From: a virus
Reading direction: 5' to 3' (one strand)
Virus record (IMG/VR): IMGVR_UViG_3300031576_000101
Span: 1-44,944 of that record
DNA length: 44,944 bases
A program made the translations under genes and the position numbers. Under the pieces are notes generated by a model. That model made no database searches. It saw only the letters and a list, made by a program, of their open reading frames with translations, and was not told the origin of the DNA. Shown in pieces: positions 38,324 to 44,754 of the stretch (its first letter is position 1; every line of letters begins with the position of its first letter).

Positions 38324-40525
38324 CTAGCGGGCAGTCAACCCGAGGAGCCGTTTCTCGGCCCATTCGGGCGGCTTCCCATTGAGACGTTCCGCGATCCAGC
38401 TCGGCGTCTCATCGCCGTAGTCGTCGTCCGCTTCCTCCGCCAGATACATCACCAGGAGCGAGTCCGCGCGGAAGGCGTAGAACCACTGGCCCATGACGAG
38501 GTCCCACGTCGAGCCCTCCGGCCAGGCGCAGGCCTCCTTGATGAGCGCATCGGCGAACGCGCGCTCCTCACCGCCTCCGTAGGGCAGCTTCATCCGGCCG
38601 AACTCGTACATCGGTCCGAGCATCTCGACGCCGCGGTCCGGGTCCGGCTTGGTCTGCTTGGTGGTGGAGTGAGGCACGAGCGAGACGCCCCGCTCCGCGC
38701 ACCACGTCGTGACGAACTCGTACTGCATGAGCCACCGCTGTTGAGCCTGGGACTCGACCACGAGGTAGGTGGGGGCGTTGCCCTCCTCGCGCGCCGCGGA
38801 GTACCACTCGTCCAGAAGGCCCGTGTAGACGCCGTCGGCGCCGCGATAGATCAGGTCGGGGGCCTGCATGATGCGGCGGGCGCCACGATAGACCTGCGAG
38901 AACCGATCCGGCCATCCGACGACGTGCTGGACCGACCACCACTTCGCGCCGGAAGGGTCCACGGTGAACATCGAGATCCCCGGTGCGTCGTCGCGGTAGA
39001 GCTGACCGAACCGGACCTCACGCTCGAGGCAGCCGGGCGCGATCGCGCCCTTGGAGTCACGGCCACCCTCGAACCAGGCGCGCTGAGCGAGGTTCCCAAC
39101 AGGGTCGACATCGCCCTGCTGCCACACGAGCTCGAACCGCCGCGAGTTCTTCTGAGCCTTGCGGATCCGCCGGATCGAGGTCCGCACGGGATCGAGCAGG
39201 CACCCGTCGGGCCAGGGGCCACCGTGGGTGACTGTGACTTTCCCGTCGATATTATCGACCGACCGCTCACACTTGGTCTCGTCGTGCGCCGGCAGAGCGA
39301 TGTGCTGATACATCGGCCGCGGGCGCCCCAGGTCGTCCAACTCCTCCTCATCGAGCTCCTGGCGGACGTGCCATGAGAGATCCTCGGGGCTGTATCGGGC
39401 GTTGGACAGAACCATCAGCCCGTCGGGCTCAAGGCGAGTCTCGGCGTCCTGCTCCCACCAGTCCACGACCTTCTCGCGGGCATCGGCGTTGCCGGAGTTC
39501 GACCGGTCGATGAGGTCATCCCACACGCAGACGTTGGCTCGGATCGAGAGCAGCGACTTCTCGTAGGACACCGCGTTGAACGTCGCCTCCTTCTCCGTCA
39601 GGCCCGCCCACGCCAGAGGTTCCACGTCGAGCTGGTCGTTCGACCATCGGGCACCCTGGCGCTCGGGTCGGAACCGGCCGTAACGGCGGATCAGCTCCGC
39701 GTTGGTCTCCATCGTCCGTCGGAGACGGTGGATGTAGAGCTTAGCCTTCGCGTCGGACCGGTGGCCGAGAGAGAACACAAGCTCGATTCCCTTCGCCCGC
39801 GCCTGCGTCTCGAGCCACAGCACCCAGTCATGGGTCACCACTGTCGATTTCCCGAGCCCCGGGTTGAAGTTCACGACCGCATACTGCTCCCCGGCCATGA
39901 AGTAGAGCTCAGTGAGCTCGGTCGCCGTCATCGTCGCCCACGGGGGAGACTCGCGGCCGAGGACCCGCGGGCGGAACAACGCGAAGTCGTCGAGGGTCTC
40001 GCGATCCCCGCGCTCAAGCTGTTCGTAGGGGATCGGCTCGGACCCGCCGACGAACGCCAGACCCCGCGTCGAGCGAGCGGACTGCTCCTCCGTGGTCAAG
40101 GCGAGGATCCCTTCCTCTCGCCAGCGGGCACGCCATCGCTCAACGGTGTCCGGAGTCATCGTGAGCACGTCGGCGACGTAGCGGGCGGTGTGGCCCTTGC
40201 GGAGGAGCTCGAGAACCTCCGGTTTCAGCTCGACCGCTCGCTCCCGGGTGAGCAGTGCTCGCCGACCTCTCGGTCTGGGTGCAGGGATGGTCAGAGGCAC
40301 AGGCGGCAGATCGGTCGGGTTGGGAGGGATCGGGACCGCAGGCTGGTAAAGCCGGTTGACGAGATCGAGTTCGCCCCGCGCCTTCGCGATCCCGACCCAC
40401 TTCTGAGCACTCGACATCGCGCACTGCTCGGAGAAGCTCGTCATCCAGATCTTGTAGAGGACACCCTGCGTCCCCTCCTCGGCCACCGCCCTCAGCAAAC
40501 GATCGCGGACCTCGCGCTTCGTCAT
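38324..40525 (-). CDS. terL: Terminase large subunit with N-terminal DNA-binding extension (733 aa)
   Basis: Motor that pumps and cuts phage DNA. ATPase: Walker A NPGLGKST (221-228), Walker B VCVWDD (332-337), coupling segment MVLSNARYSP. RNase H-like nuclease: FTVDPSGAKWW, YLVVESQAQQRW and STWDLVMGQWF supply acidic residues. Residues 1-180 are extra compared with the usual 450-550: AVELKPEVLELLRKGHTARY then VADVLTMTPDTVERWRARWR is a helix-turn-helix at about 97-137. No separate small terminase is recognisable, so recognition may be built into this protein. ATG 40525 follows directly on the upstream TAG. Confidence 0.92.
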   Translation of the reverse strand: MTKREVRDRLLRAVAEEGTQGVLYKIWMTSFSEQCAMSSAQKWVGIAKARGELDLVNRLYQPAVPIPPNPTDLPPVPLTIPAPRPRGRRALLTRERAVELKPEVLELLRKGHTARYVADVLTMTPDTVERWRARWREEGILALTTEEQSARSTRGLAFVGGSEPIPYEQLERGDRETLDDFALFRPRVLGRESPPWATMTATELTELYFMAGEQYAVVNFNPGLGKSTVVTHDWVLWLETQARAKGIELVFSLGHRSDAKAKLYIHRLRRTMETNAELIRRYGRFRPERQGARWSNDQLDVEPLAWAGLTEKEATFNAVSYEKSLLSIRANVCVWDDLIDRSNSGNADAREKVVDWWEQDAETRLEPDGLMVLSNARYSPEDLSWHVRQELDEEELDDLGRPRPMYQHIALPAHDETKCERSVDNIDGKVTVTHGGPWPDGCLLDPVRTSIRRIRKAQKNSRRFELVWQQGDVDPVGNLAQRAWFEGGRDSKGAIAPGCLEREVRFGQLYRDDAPGISMFTVDPSGAKWWSVQHVVGWPDRFSQVYRGARRIMQAPDLIYRGADGVYTGLLDEWYSAAREEGNAPTYLVVESQAQQRWLMQYEFVTTWCAERGVSLVPHSTTKQTKPDPDRGVEMLGPMYEFGRMKLPYGGGEERAFADALIKEACAWPEGSTWDLVMGQWFYAFRADSLLVMYLAEEADDDYGDETPSWIAERLNGKPPEWAEKRLLGLTAR

Positions 40526-40981
40526 CTACGTCCAGAGCCCCCGATCGTGGAGCTGGCGATTCATGGCGATCCAGAGATTGTGGAAGATGTAGGCGAAGGC
40601 CTCCTCGTCCTCGGTCGCGCTTTCCCCGAAATCGGCGGACCGCCACACGGAGTCCCGACCCCTCTCCCGGTAATAGGTCAGCGCCGCATGGACCAGCTCG
40701 TGAACCACGATGTACGGTTCAAGGTGCTCCCGGTTCAACAGGATGAAGCCGATCCGCGGCTCGACCCGAACCACGTTCTTGTCGCTGTCCACCAGCCACT
40801 CGGTCCGAGGGCTGCAGAACGCCAGGGCATCGTCGCCGAACCCCGGGAAATGTCCGACGCCCAGGATGCGAGACCGGCCGTAGTGACGTCGCATCCCGGC
40901 GAGAGTGTCGAACACGCGGACCTCGAAGTACATGTGCCCGCCACCGTCGTCGTACCCGACCCGGAAGCGCTCGTCTTTCAC
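40526..40981 (-). CDS. Metalloprotease-like protein (HExxH) (151 aa)
   Basis: VVHELVHAALTYYRERG contains an HELVH zinc-peptidase motif (His94, Glu95, His98), and EDEEAFAYIFHNLW about 30 residues later could give the third ligand (Glu126/127), as in SprT-like and gluzincin folds. The N-terminal half is beta-rich. GTG 40981 overlaps the preceding stop. It lies just before the terminase, so cleavage of a virion or host protein during assembly is possible. Confidence 0.75.
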   Translation of the reverse strand: MKDERFRVGYDDGGGHMYFEVRVFDTLAGMRRHYGRSRILGVGHFPGFGDDALAFCSPRTEWLVDSDKNVVRVEPRIGFILLNREHLEPYIVVHELVHAALTYYRERGRDSVWRSADFGESATEDEEAFAYIFHNLWIAMNRQLHDRGLWT

Positions 40982-41127
40982 CGCTTGGTCTTGCCCTCAG
41001 CCGCTCGAGCCTTCGAGGCCTGGATCGCCCGGCCCTGGCGATCGGCCTTGGCCTTCGCCCCCTTGCCGGTGTAGGTCTTGCCGGACTTCCCGTACCTGTA
41101 GCCCGAACCGGCCTTCTCCGTAGGCAT
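40978..41127 (-). CDS. Small very basic protein (49 aa)
   Basis: MPTEKAGSGYRYGKSGKTYT then GKGAKAKADRQGRAIQASKA: Lys/Gly-rich and probably nucleic-acid binding. ATG 41127 follows an ideal GGAGGGACT site. Similar tiny basic proteins are common near phage terminase genes. Its stop overlaps the metalloprotease-like gene (GTGA). Confidence 0.75.
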   Translation of the reverse strand: MPTEKAGSGYRYGKSGKTYTGKGAKAKADRQGRAIQASKARAAEGKTKR

Positions 41128-41155
41128 CAGTCCCTCCTTGATCGAACGCTACTTC

Positions 41156-41653
41156 TCAGTCGCACACCGTCCAGTTGCTCGTCAGCGATTGCGTGGCCGA
41201 CGTCCAGTTCCCGCCCGAGTAGGTGACGTAATACTTCCACGTCGTCTTGCTCTGCCATTGCTCGATACCGGAACCGGCACTGAACACGGCCGTGGACTGC
41301 TCCCTGGGCCCGTTCGAGAAATCATAGCTGGAAGGATAGACCGTCTGTAGAAGCTCCTTGTCCGTGTGCGAACCGCAGTTATCATCGAGCCAGATCTCGA
41401 TCGACTGGCTGATGACGTTCGTCTCTACGCCCGGAGGGGGTCCGTTCGGATTGAGAAGTGTCACCTCCGTGAGCCCTTCGTGGTACTGGAAGACCGTGCC
41501 GTTGACGCGAACACACATCTGGGCATCGGCCGTGGTGGGGCCGAGGTTCGAGTGGGTCACGCAGGTGAAGCTGGTCTCGTGAGCAGCCGCCAGCGGGGCT
41601 GCGAGGACCACCATGGACAGTGCGAGGACAACGAGTGTCGCGATCTTCCTCAT
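41156..41653 (-). CDS. Secreted protein with signal peptide (165 aa)
   Basis: MRKIATLVVLALSMVVLAAP then LAAAHE is a clear signal peptide with an A-x-A site near residue 26. The mature protein is beta-rich, with Cys residues that could pair (FTCVTHSN, MCVRVNG, DDNCGSH, NWTVCD) and many Trp/Tyr (WKYYVTYSGGNWTSATQSL). There is no enzyme motif. An exported, probably disulfide-bonded protein in a terminase operon is unusual for a phage; surface modification or exclusion of other phages is possible. ATG 41653 overlaps the upstream stop and has AAAGGGG. Confidence 0.82.
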   Translation of the reverse strand: MRKIATLVVLALSMVVLAAPLAAAHETSFTCVTHSNLGPTTADAQMCVRVNGTVFQYHEGLTEVTLLNPNGPPPGVETNVISQSIEIWLDDNCGSHTDKELLQTVYPSSYDFSNGPREQSTAVFSAGSGIEQWQSKTTWKYYVTYSGGNWTSATQSLTSNWTVCD

Positions 41654-41841
41654 CTGATTCCCCTTTCCGCTCGTTCCCACGCCGCACGTGCGACGGGGTC
41701 TCCTGTGCTACGCCCGAACGCATCGAGCGCCTCGGGAGCCTGCTCGGTGATCAGACGCACGATCCGCCGATGTTCGGTGCGGGTGGCGGGGCGACCCATC
41801 CTGACGGCGAACCGCGCCAGCTCCTCCGCCAGCATGCTCAC
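41650..41841 (-). CDS. Small helical protein (63 aa)
   Basis: MSMLAEELARFAVRMGRPAT at GTG 41841 (GTGA overlap). Three helices, basic (RTEHRRIVRLITEQAPEALD). Could be a small DNA-binding protein; a small terminase is conceivable from position, but 63 residues is short. Confidence 0.7.
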   Translation of the reverse strand: MSMLAEELARFAVRMGRPATRTEHRRIVRLITEQAPEALDAFGRSTGDPVARAAWERAERGIR

Positions 41842-42080
41842 ATCCGCCTCGCGTGCTCGTGACGGTCTCGACGCGACGCCCGATGGGTACCGTGGGCCTT
41901 CGCTCGCATTCCGATCGCGTGGTTCTCGGAGGCGATCTCGGCATCGAGCTCGAGCCGCCGGAACACGCCGTAGGCGGCCTGATCGCGCAGCGCCGCGTCG
42001 CGCGTGGCGAAGAACTCCTCGGCACCGATCCACTCCACGGCGACTCCCGCCTCGGCCGCTAGCTCGGTCCGCTCATTCAT
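41838..42080 (-). CDS. First gene of the late operon, unknown (80 aa)
   Basis: MNERTELAAEAGVAVEWIGA at ATG 42080 with a GGTGAAGGAG site 6 bases upstream. Helical, with ATRDAALRDQAAYGVFRRLE and a His/Arg-rich tail (HGTHRASRRDRHEHARRM) likely to touch nucleic acid or metal. Unassigned. Confidence 0.7.
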   Translation of the reverse strand: MNERTELAAEAGVAVEWIGAEEFFATRDAALRDQAAYGVFRRLELDAEIASENHAIGMRAKAHGTHRASRRDRHEHARRM

Positions 42081-42350
42081 GCGCGCTCCTTCACCGGAGC
42101 GGTGTGGGTCCGACCACCGGGGGCCCTCATGCCGGCCCGGGGACCCGACGGTGAGCGCATGCCCACCGCGGGCCCTTGGCCCGTACCGGACTTCGGGTGT
42201 CTCCGGCGCCCGGACCCCACCACCGCTCGCGACCGATGAACGCTCGGGACCGGGTCACAAGGTTCGAGAACCTCGCGCCGGCCTGAACGCTCGAACGCTC
42301 AGACAGCTCCCGCCTCCTTCGTGCTCACCATGTGGTCGCACACCGGAGGC
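42081..42350. promoter_or_regulatory. Divergent intergenic region with GAACGCTC repeats
   Basis: No gene seen. GAACGCTC occurs three times: 42238-42245 and, in tandem, 42285-42292 and 42293-42300. Between them 42261-42272 is the near-palindrome GGTTC-GA-GAACC. The cluster lies between the late leftward operon and the small rightward operon, so these are candidate operators. I see no convincing leftward promoter. Confidence 0.4.
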
Positions 42351-42386
42351 TAGACAGGTGCGTCAACCCGGCGTAGGGTCGGCGAC
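42351..42386 (+). promoter_or_regulatory. Promoter of the three-small-gene operon, predicted leaderless
   Basis: TAGACA (42351-42356), 17-base spacer, TAGGGT (42374-42379), 7 bases to ATG 42387; no Shine-Dalgarno. Confidence 0.7.
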
Positions 42387-42554
42387 ATGAATGCTCGCTT
42401 CGACGGCCCTACGTGGGACACGGTGGTCGTGATCGCGTGGGTGCTGTTCCTCATCGCGGCCGTGGTGATGATCGTGCTTTCAGCGATGACCGGCCTGTCC
42501 CCATCCTCCGGCGAGGGCTCCTACCCGCAGGGCCCCCCGGTCGGCGGGGGGTAG
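42387..42554 (+). CDS. Single-pass membrane micro-protein (55 aa)
   Basis: MNARFDGPTWDTVVVIAWVL then FLIAAVVMIVLSAM is one transmembrane helix (residues 12-34), followed by a Ser/Pro/Gly-rich tail. It begins 7 bases after a -10 box. First of three tiny genes in an operon facing away from the late genes; membrane-based exclusion or regulation is a guess. Confidence 0.72.
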   Translation: MNARFDGPTWDTVVVIAWVLFLIAAVVMIVLSAMTGLSPSSGEGSYPQGPPVGGG

Positions 42555-42555
42555 G

Positions 42556-42708
42556 TTGGACGCCCTCGCGCCCTTCGAGCTGCGGATGGGTTGCCCGTGG
42601 CCCGATCGCTGTCTGTGGGGAGACCTCGAGCACGGCCACCTGTACGAGAACGGGCAGGAGACCGGCGTCGACATCATGTCGGTCCGGGGGCCTGTCGAGA
42701 CCGACTGA
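42556..42708 (+). CDS. Small protein (50 aa), TTG start
   Basis: MDALAPFELRMGCPWPDRCL then WGDLEHGHLYENGQETGVDI. TTG 42556 lies two bases after the upstream stop and behind GGCGGGGGG; an internal ATG at 42586 is an alternative. One Cys pair (C-x5-C). Ends in TGATG. Confidence 0.6.
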   Translation: MDALAPFELRMGCPWPDRCLWGDLEHGHLYENGQETGVDIMSVRGPVETD

Positions 42709-42806
42709 TGTGGTTCTGGATCATGTGGGTGCTCGGCCGTCTCCCGCTCATCGGTCGCCGACTCAGGGAGTGGGACCTACGCCGGCGGATCCGGCCGCTC
42801 GAGTAA
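42708..42806 (+). CDS. Membrane-active-looking micro-protein (32 aa)
   Basis: MWFWIMWVLGRLPLIGRRLR then EWDLRRRIRPLE: a Trp-rich hydrophobic helix followed by a strongly basic helix. ATG 42708 overlaps the upstream stop (TGATG). The composition resembles small membrane-anchored toxins or exclusion peptides; no homology claim is made. Confidence 0.6.
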   Translation: MWFWIMWVLGRLPLIGRRLREWDLRRRIRPLE

Positions 42807-43082
42807 CCAGAGAGGGGCCGGTCCTCCCGGAGGTTCGCCGCTGTACGGAGAGGAGACTTCGGCCAGCCTTGCTCGGAACTAGCGGTGACGTGCGGCGCTC
42901 GAGGCTGACGACCGGCCCACGCGGATCATCTTCCAACTTTTTCCGGTGGATCGCTTGCAACCGGGCTCGGCGTGGTGTTGGGTGGTCCTCCATGACTCAG
43001 AATCCTGCAGTGTCCGGCAACGGGGGATCAGCGCCAGGTCGCGAGGGCCTGGTCCGCGCCAAGCGCGGGGAGTGAAGAAGAG

Positions 43083-43100
43083 CCCGGGGTGACGCCTGGG
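43083..43100 (+). terminator. Small hairpin related to 43221-43249
   Basis: CCCGGG (43083-43088) pairs with CCTGGG (43095-43100) with one G-T pair on the plus strand. The flanking sequence aligns with the 43221-43249 element (both have GTGACGC in the loop and end in CCTCCGCC). Confidence 0.4.
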
Positions 43101-43220
43101 AGAAGGCCCCTCCGCCAGTAGGACCGCAGGAAACATACCCCCCCGCTGTCTACCTCCGAGGCGTGTCTTGAAGGGTCCCCCACGATCCACCATCCCACGG
43201 CGTAGGTGAGTGAACGACGA

Positions 43221-43249
43221 AGGCCCCCGGAGTGACGCTCCGAGAGCCT
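43221..43249 (-). terminator. Leftward hairpin terminator
   Basis: On the minus strand AGGCTCTCGGAG (43249-43238), loop CGTCA, CTCCGGGGGCCT (43232-43221): 12 continuous pairs, two of them G-U that exist only in the leftward RNA. It lies about 35 bases after the predicted start of the 43319-43291 promoter. Confidence 0.65.
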
Positions 43250-43283
43250 CCGCCCACCCTGCAGTGCGACCGGGGGAGATCGC

Positions 43284-43319
43284 GGGAACCACGATATCGT
43301 CAAGGAACCTTACCGTCAA
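43284..43319 (-). promoter_or_regulatory. Leftward promoter without an obvious downstream gene
   Basis: TTGACG (43319-43314), 17-base spacer, TATCGT (43296-43291), predicted start near 43284. The transcript would reach a hairpin terminator after about 60 bases, which suggests a small RNA or an attenuated leader. Confidence 0.6.
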
Positions 43320-43524
43320 GTCCGTGTCGGGTAGAGAGCGAGGCGTAGGGATTAGAGGGGCAGGGGAGCAGGGGGTCCACCCGGGGTCGCGCTCGAGGCT
43401 CGCGGTTCATCGGGGGAACGCCTGCGGTGCAGCGCATGACGGGGGACACTGCCTGAGCCTGTGACCCGTGTACTGCCACCTTGAGAGGGATGCGGACATC
43501 GCCCGAGACACCGTCGACGGTCAC
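43300..43524 (-). CDS. Possible small protein (74 aa)
   Basis: MTVDGVSGDVRIPLKVAVHG from GTG 43524. Third codon positions are clearly GC-rich, unlike the competing frame 43352-43546, which supports coding. There is no ribosome site; it starts 18 bases after the HTH gene. The second half is Pro/Arg-rich. Its end overlaps the promoter at 43319-43314. Confidence 0.4.
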   Translation of the reverse strand: MTVDGVSGDVRIPLKVAVHGSQAQAVSPVMRCTAGVPPMNREPRARPRVDPLLPCPSNPYASLSTRHGLDGKVP

Positions 43525-43542
43525 CTACAAGCGCAGTACAGC

Positions 43543-43632
43543 TCACCGCCGAAGTAAGGCCGGCCAGATCACACGTTGCGCCGTCTTGACGGTCACGCCG
43601 AACCGCTCCGCGTAGTCGCTGTCCCATGCCAC
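43543..43632 (-). CDS. Short HTH reading frame (29 aa), possible frameshifted end of the preceding gene
   Basis: MAWDSDYAERFGVTVKTAQR then VIWPALLRR is one helix-turn-helix. GTG 43632 has GAAGGGG 8 bases upstream. It overlaps the end of the 43593-43838 frame by 40 bases in the -1 frame and has much better third-position GC there, so it may be the true C-terminus of that gene after a shift at the GGGG run near 43640. Confidence 0.55.
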   Translation of the reverse strand: MAWDSDYAERFGVTVKTAQRVIWPALLRR

Positions 43633-43838
43633 CGGCCGACCCCTTCGGCGCCAGATCCGTTCGGGTGATTGTGCGCCCGTTCCCGGACAGCGACCGTAAG
43701 GAACGGCCGGGCGGCCACCGCGTCGAACCTCGCCGACTCCTCACGGCGCGACCGCTCACGTGCGGCGGCGCGCCCGACCTCGAGACAGCACGCCGACCGA
43801 CAACCGCGCTTGTACGCACTGAACGTGCCGTGAGTCAT
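43593..43838 (-). CDS. Phage HGT-Y-GCR protein, possibly frameshifted (81 aa)
   Basis: MTHGTFSAYKRGCRSACCLE has the H-G-T-x-x-x-Y-x-x-G-C-R-x-x-C-C pattern of a common small actinophage family, followed by a basic helix. ATG 43838 overlaps the upstream stop (ATGA). The last 20 residues (GAEGVGRWHGTATTRSGSA) lose the coding bias while a -1 frame gains it and reads as an HTH, so the gene may be longer by frameshift or mutation. Confidence 0.65.
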   Translation of the reverse strand: MTHGTFSAYKRGCRSACCLEVGRAAARERSRREESARFDAVAARPFLTVAVRERAHNHPNGSGAEGVGRWHGTATTRSGSA

Positions 43839-44023
43839 CGCGCACCGCCGATGACCGTGGCCACGTACTCAAGCTGACCGATGATGCTCGCAACGGTCGG
43901 CTTGACGCTCGCGTACGCCACGTCGTCGCCCGCGTGCCACAACAGGCTCTCGACGTTCTGCAGGTGCGCGACGGCGCCCGCTAGCGCCGCCTCGACATCT
44001 TCGCGGTCCTCGGGCCCTAACAT
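43835..44023 (-). CDS. Small helical protein (62 aa)
   Basis: MLGPEDREDVEAALAGAVAH then LQNVESLLWHAGDDVAYASV. All-helical; ATG 44023 lies inside the end of the upstream gene, so coupling is likely. Stop overlaps the next start. Unknown. Confidence 0.68.
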   Translation of the reverse strand: MLGPEDREDVEAALAGAVAHLQNVESLLWHAGDDVAYASVKPTVASIIGQLEYVATVIGGAR

Positions 44024-44250
44024 GCGGGACCTCGCAGACCGACCACCTGCACGTCACGGTAGCCGCGTCGGACTGTCGCATCGGGTTGATGCACCGCAGT
44101 GACGACGCGGACCGACCCTCCGCCCGCTGCCATCACACGAGCGACCGTCTCGGCTGCGTCGCGTGAGTCCACCGTCCGCAGGTCGCGCCATGGCGACCAT
44201 GGACCTTTGCCCCGTTCGGCTTTGTGCCGAACCTGTATCACGTAGGCCAT
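44017..44250 (-). CDS. Small alpha/beta protein (77 aa)
   Basis: MAYVIQVRHKAERGKGPWSP at ATG 44250 with GGGGG 6 bases before it. A beta-alpha-beta order is visible (AYVIQVRHK, DSRDAAETVARVMAAGGGSV, RVVTAVH). First gene of the leftward operon that has TTGACA/TACGGT about 65-100 bases upstream; an ATG at 44301 in the same frame would add 17 basic residues. Confidence 0.7.
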   Translation of the reverse strand: MAYVIQVRHKAERGKGPWSPWRDLRTVDSRDAAETVARVMAAGGGSVRVVTAVHQPDATVRRGYRDVQVVGLRGPAC

Positions 44251-44313
44251 CACGGCCCCCGTTCTGGGCCCTATCCGCCGGGCCCATCGGCGCCACGGCA
44301 TCCGAACCGCGAC

Positions 44314-44349
44314 ACCCCCAACCGTACAGGACGCCTGAACGGCTGTCAA
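44314..44349 (-). promoter_or_regulatory. Leftward sigma70-type promoter
   Basis: TTGACA (44349-44344), 17-base spacer, TACGGT (44326-44321); start near 44314, about 64 bases before ATG 44250. Unlike the leaderless promoters here, this one leaves room for a leader. Confidence 0.72.
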
Positions 44350-44436
44350 GCCCATCCGCGCAGGTTGCCGATTACTTCTCGAGTGCGCCGTTCGGTCGAC
44401 CCGTCCGGAGCCCGCCGTCGAGGCGTCCCACGGCTG

Positions 44437-44470
44437 TACCTACAGGCCTGTACTTACACCTGTGTACTGC
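44437..44470. promoter_or_regulatory. Palindromic operator-like cluster
   Basis: TACAGGCCTGTA at 44441-44452 is a perfect 12-base palindrome, flanked by related half-sites (TGTACC on its left, TTACACCTGTGTAC on its right). It lies about 90 bases upstream of the 44349 promoter and after the terminator of the previous operon. Confidence 0.55.
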
Positions 44471-44534
44471 TTGGACGCGTCCGGGCGTTGGAAGAGTCGC
44501 CGACGCGTCGCCAGCAAGGCCCCCGGGAACGCGG

Positions 44535-44564
44535 GACCCCCCGACGCCGAAGCCCCGGGGGGTC
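44535..44564 (-). terminator. Strong intrinsic-type terminator with TTCG tetraloop
   Basis: GACCCCCCG (44564-44556 read leftward) pairs with CGGGGGGTC (44543-44535), enclosing GC-TTCG-GC. It begins 20 bases after the gene end at 44584. No T-run. Confidence 0.85.
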
Positions 44565-44583
44565 GGATGTGCCCCGCGCGGAC

Positions 44584-44754
44584 CTACTCGACGATCGCCC
44601 GAACCAGATCGAACCTCGCCTCAGCGATCGACTTGACCTCTCGAGCGCGCGCCCAGGACCGGTACGGCCCGCCCTCGACCCTCACGAGCGCGTTCACCCG
44701 GAGCAAGAACCACGTAGGCGCGTAGCCGTCGCGGTCACGGTCGTCGTCCCGCAC
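44584..44754 (-). CDS. C-terminal 56 residues of the junction-spanning gene
   Basis: Continues in frame from base 1 of the window (base 1 equals 44755). Reads VRDDDRDRDGYAPTWFLLRV and on to DLVRAIVE, then stop at 44584. The copy of the upstream part at 44755-44944 is out of frame because of the one-base deletion relative to 1-191. Confidence 0.75.
   Translation of the reverse strand: MRDDDRDRDGYAPTWFLLRVNALVRVEGGPYRSWARAREVKSIAEARFDLVRAIVE

Larger units (their letters stand above)
42807..43299. promoter_or_regulatory. About 490 bases without a convincing gene; hairpins and promoter-like elements
   Basis: Short frames here have no ribosome sites and poor third-position GC bias. Contents: a G-run plus TATGTT on the minus strand (43144-43132) that resembles the endolysin promoter; a hairpin CCCGGG/CCTGGG (43083-43100); a related hairpin at 43221-43249; and the promoter that feeds it. 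Confidence 0.6.

Noticed and set aside
36881-39376. 831-residue plus-strand open frame opposite portal and terminase
   Set aside because: The opposite strand encodes recognisable terminase and portal proteins; this frame has shadow composition.
39728-41074. 448-residue plus-strand open frame
   Set aside because: Lies opposite the terminase ATPase, the metalloprotease-like and the basic protein genes.
42261-42277. GGTTCGAGAACC as a tRNA T-arm or attP fragment
   Set aside because: The surrounding bases do not fold into a tRNA, no acceptor stem is present and the recombinase gene is about 4.7 kb away on the circle.
42763-42993. Minus-strand frame starting MEDHPTPRRARLQAIHRKKL
   Set aside because: Weak ribosome site, Arg/Ser/Pro-rich, and its end overlaps the better supported 42708-42806 gene. 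Kept only as a remote possibility.
43210-43464. Plus-strand frame starting at GTG inside the terminator hairpin
   Set aside because: Its first codons are the hairpin stem, there is no ribosome site, and a minus frame has better third-position GC bias.
43352-43546. Minus-strand frame with a GTGA overlap after the HTH frame
   Set aside because: Fits the overlap pattern, but third-position GC is poor compared with the competing 43300-43524 frame.
44054-44315. Minus-strand GTG frame 5 bases after the 44321 -10 box, as another leaderless gene
   Set aside because: The product is Arg/Gly/Ser-rich shadow sequence; the 44017-44250 frame in the same DNA is more protein-like.
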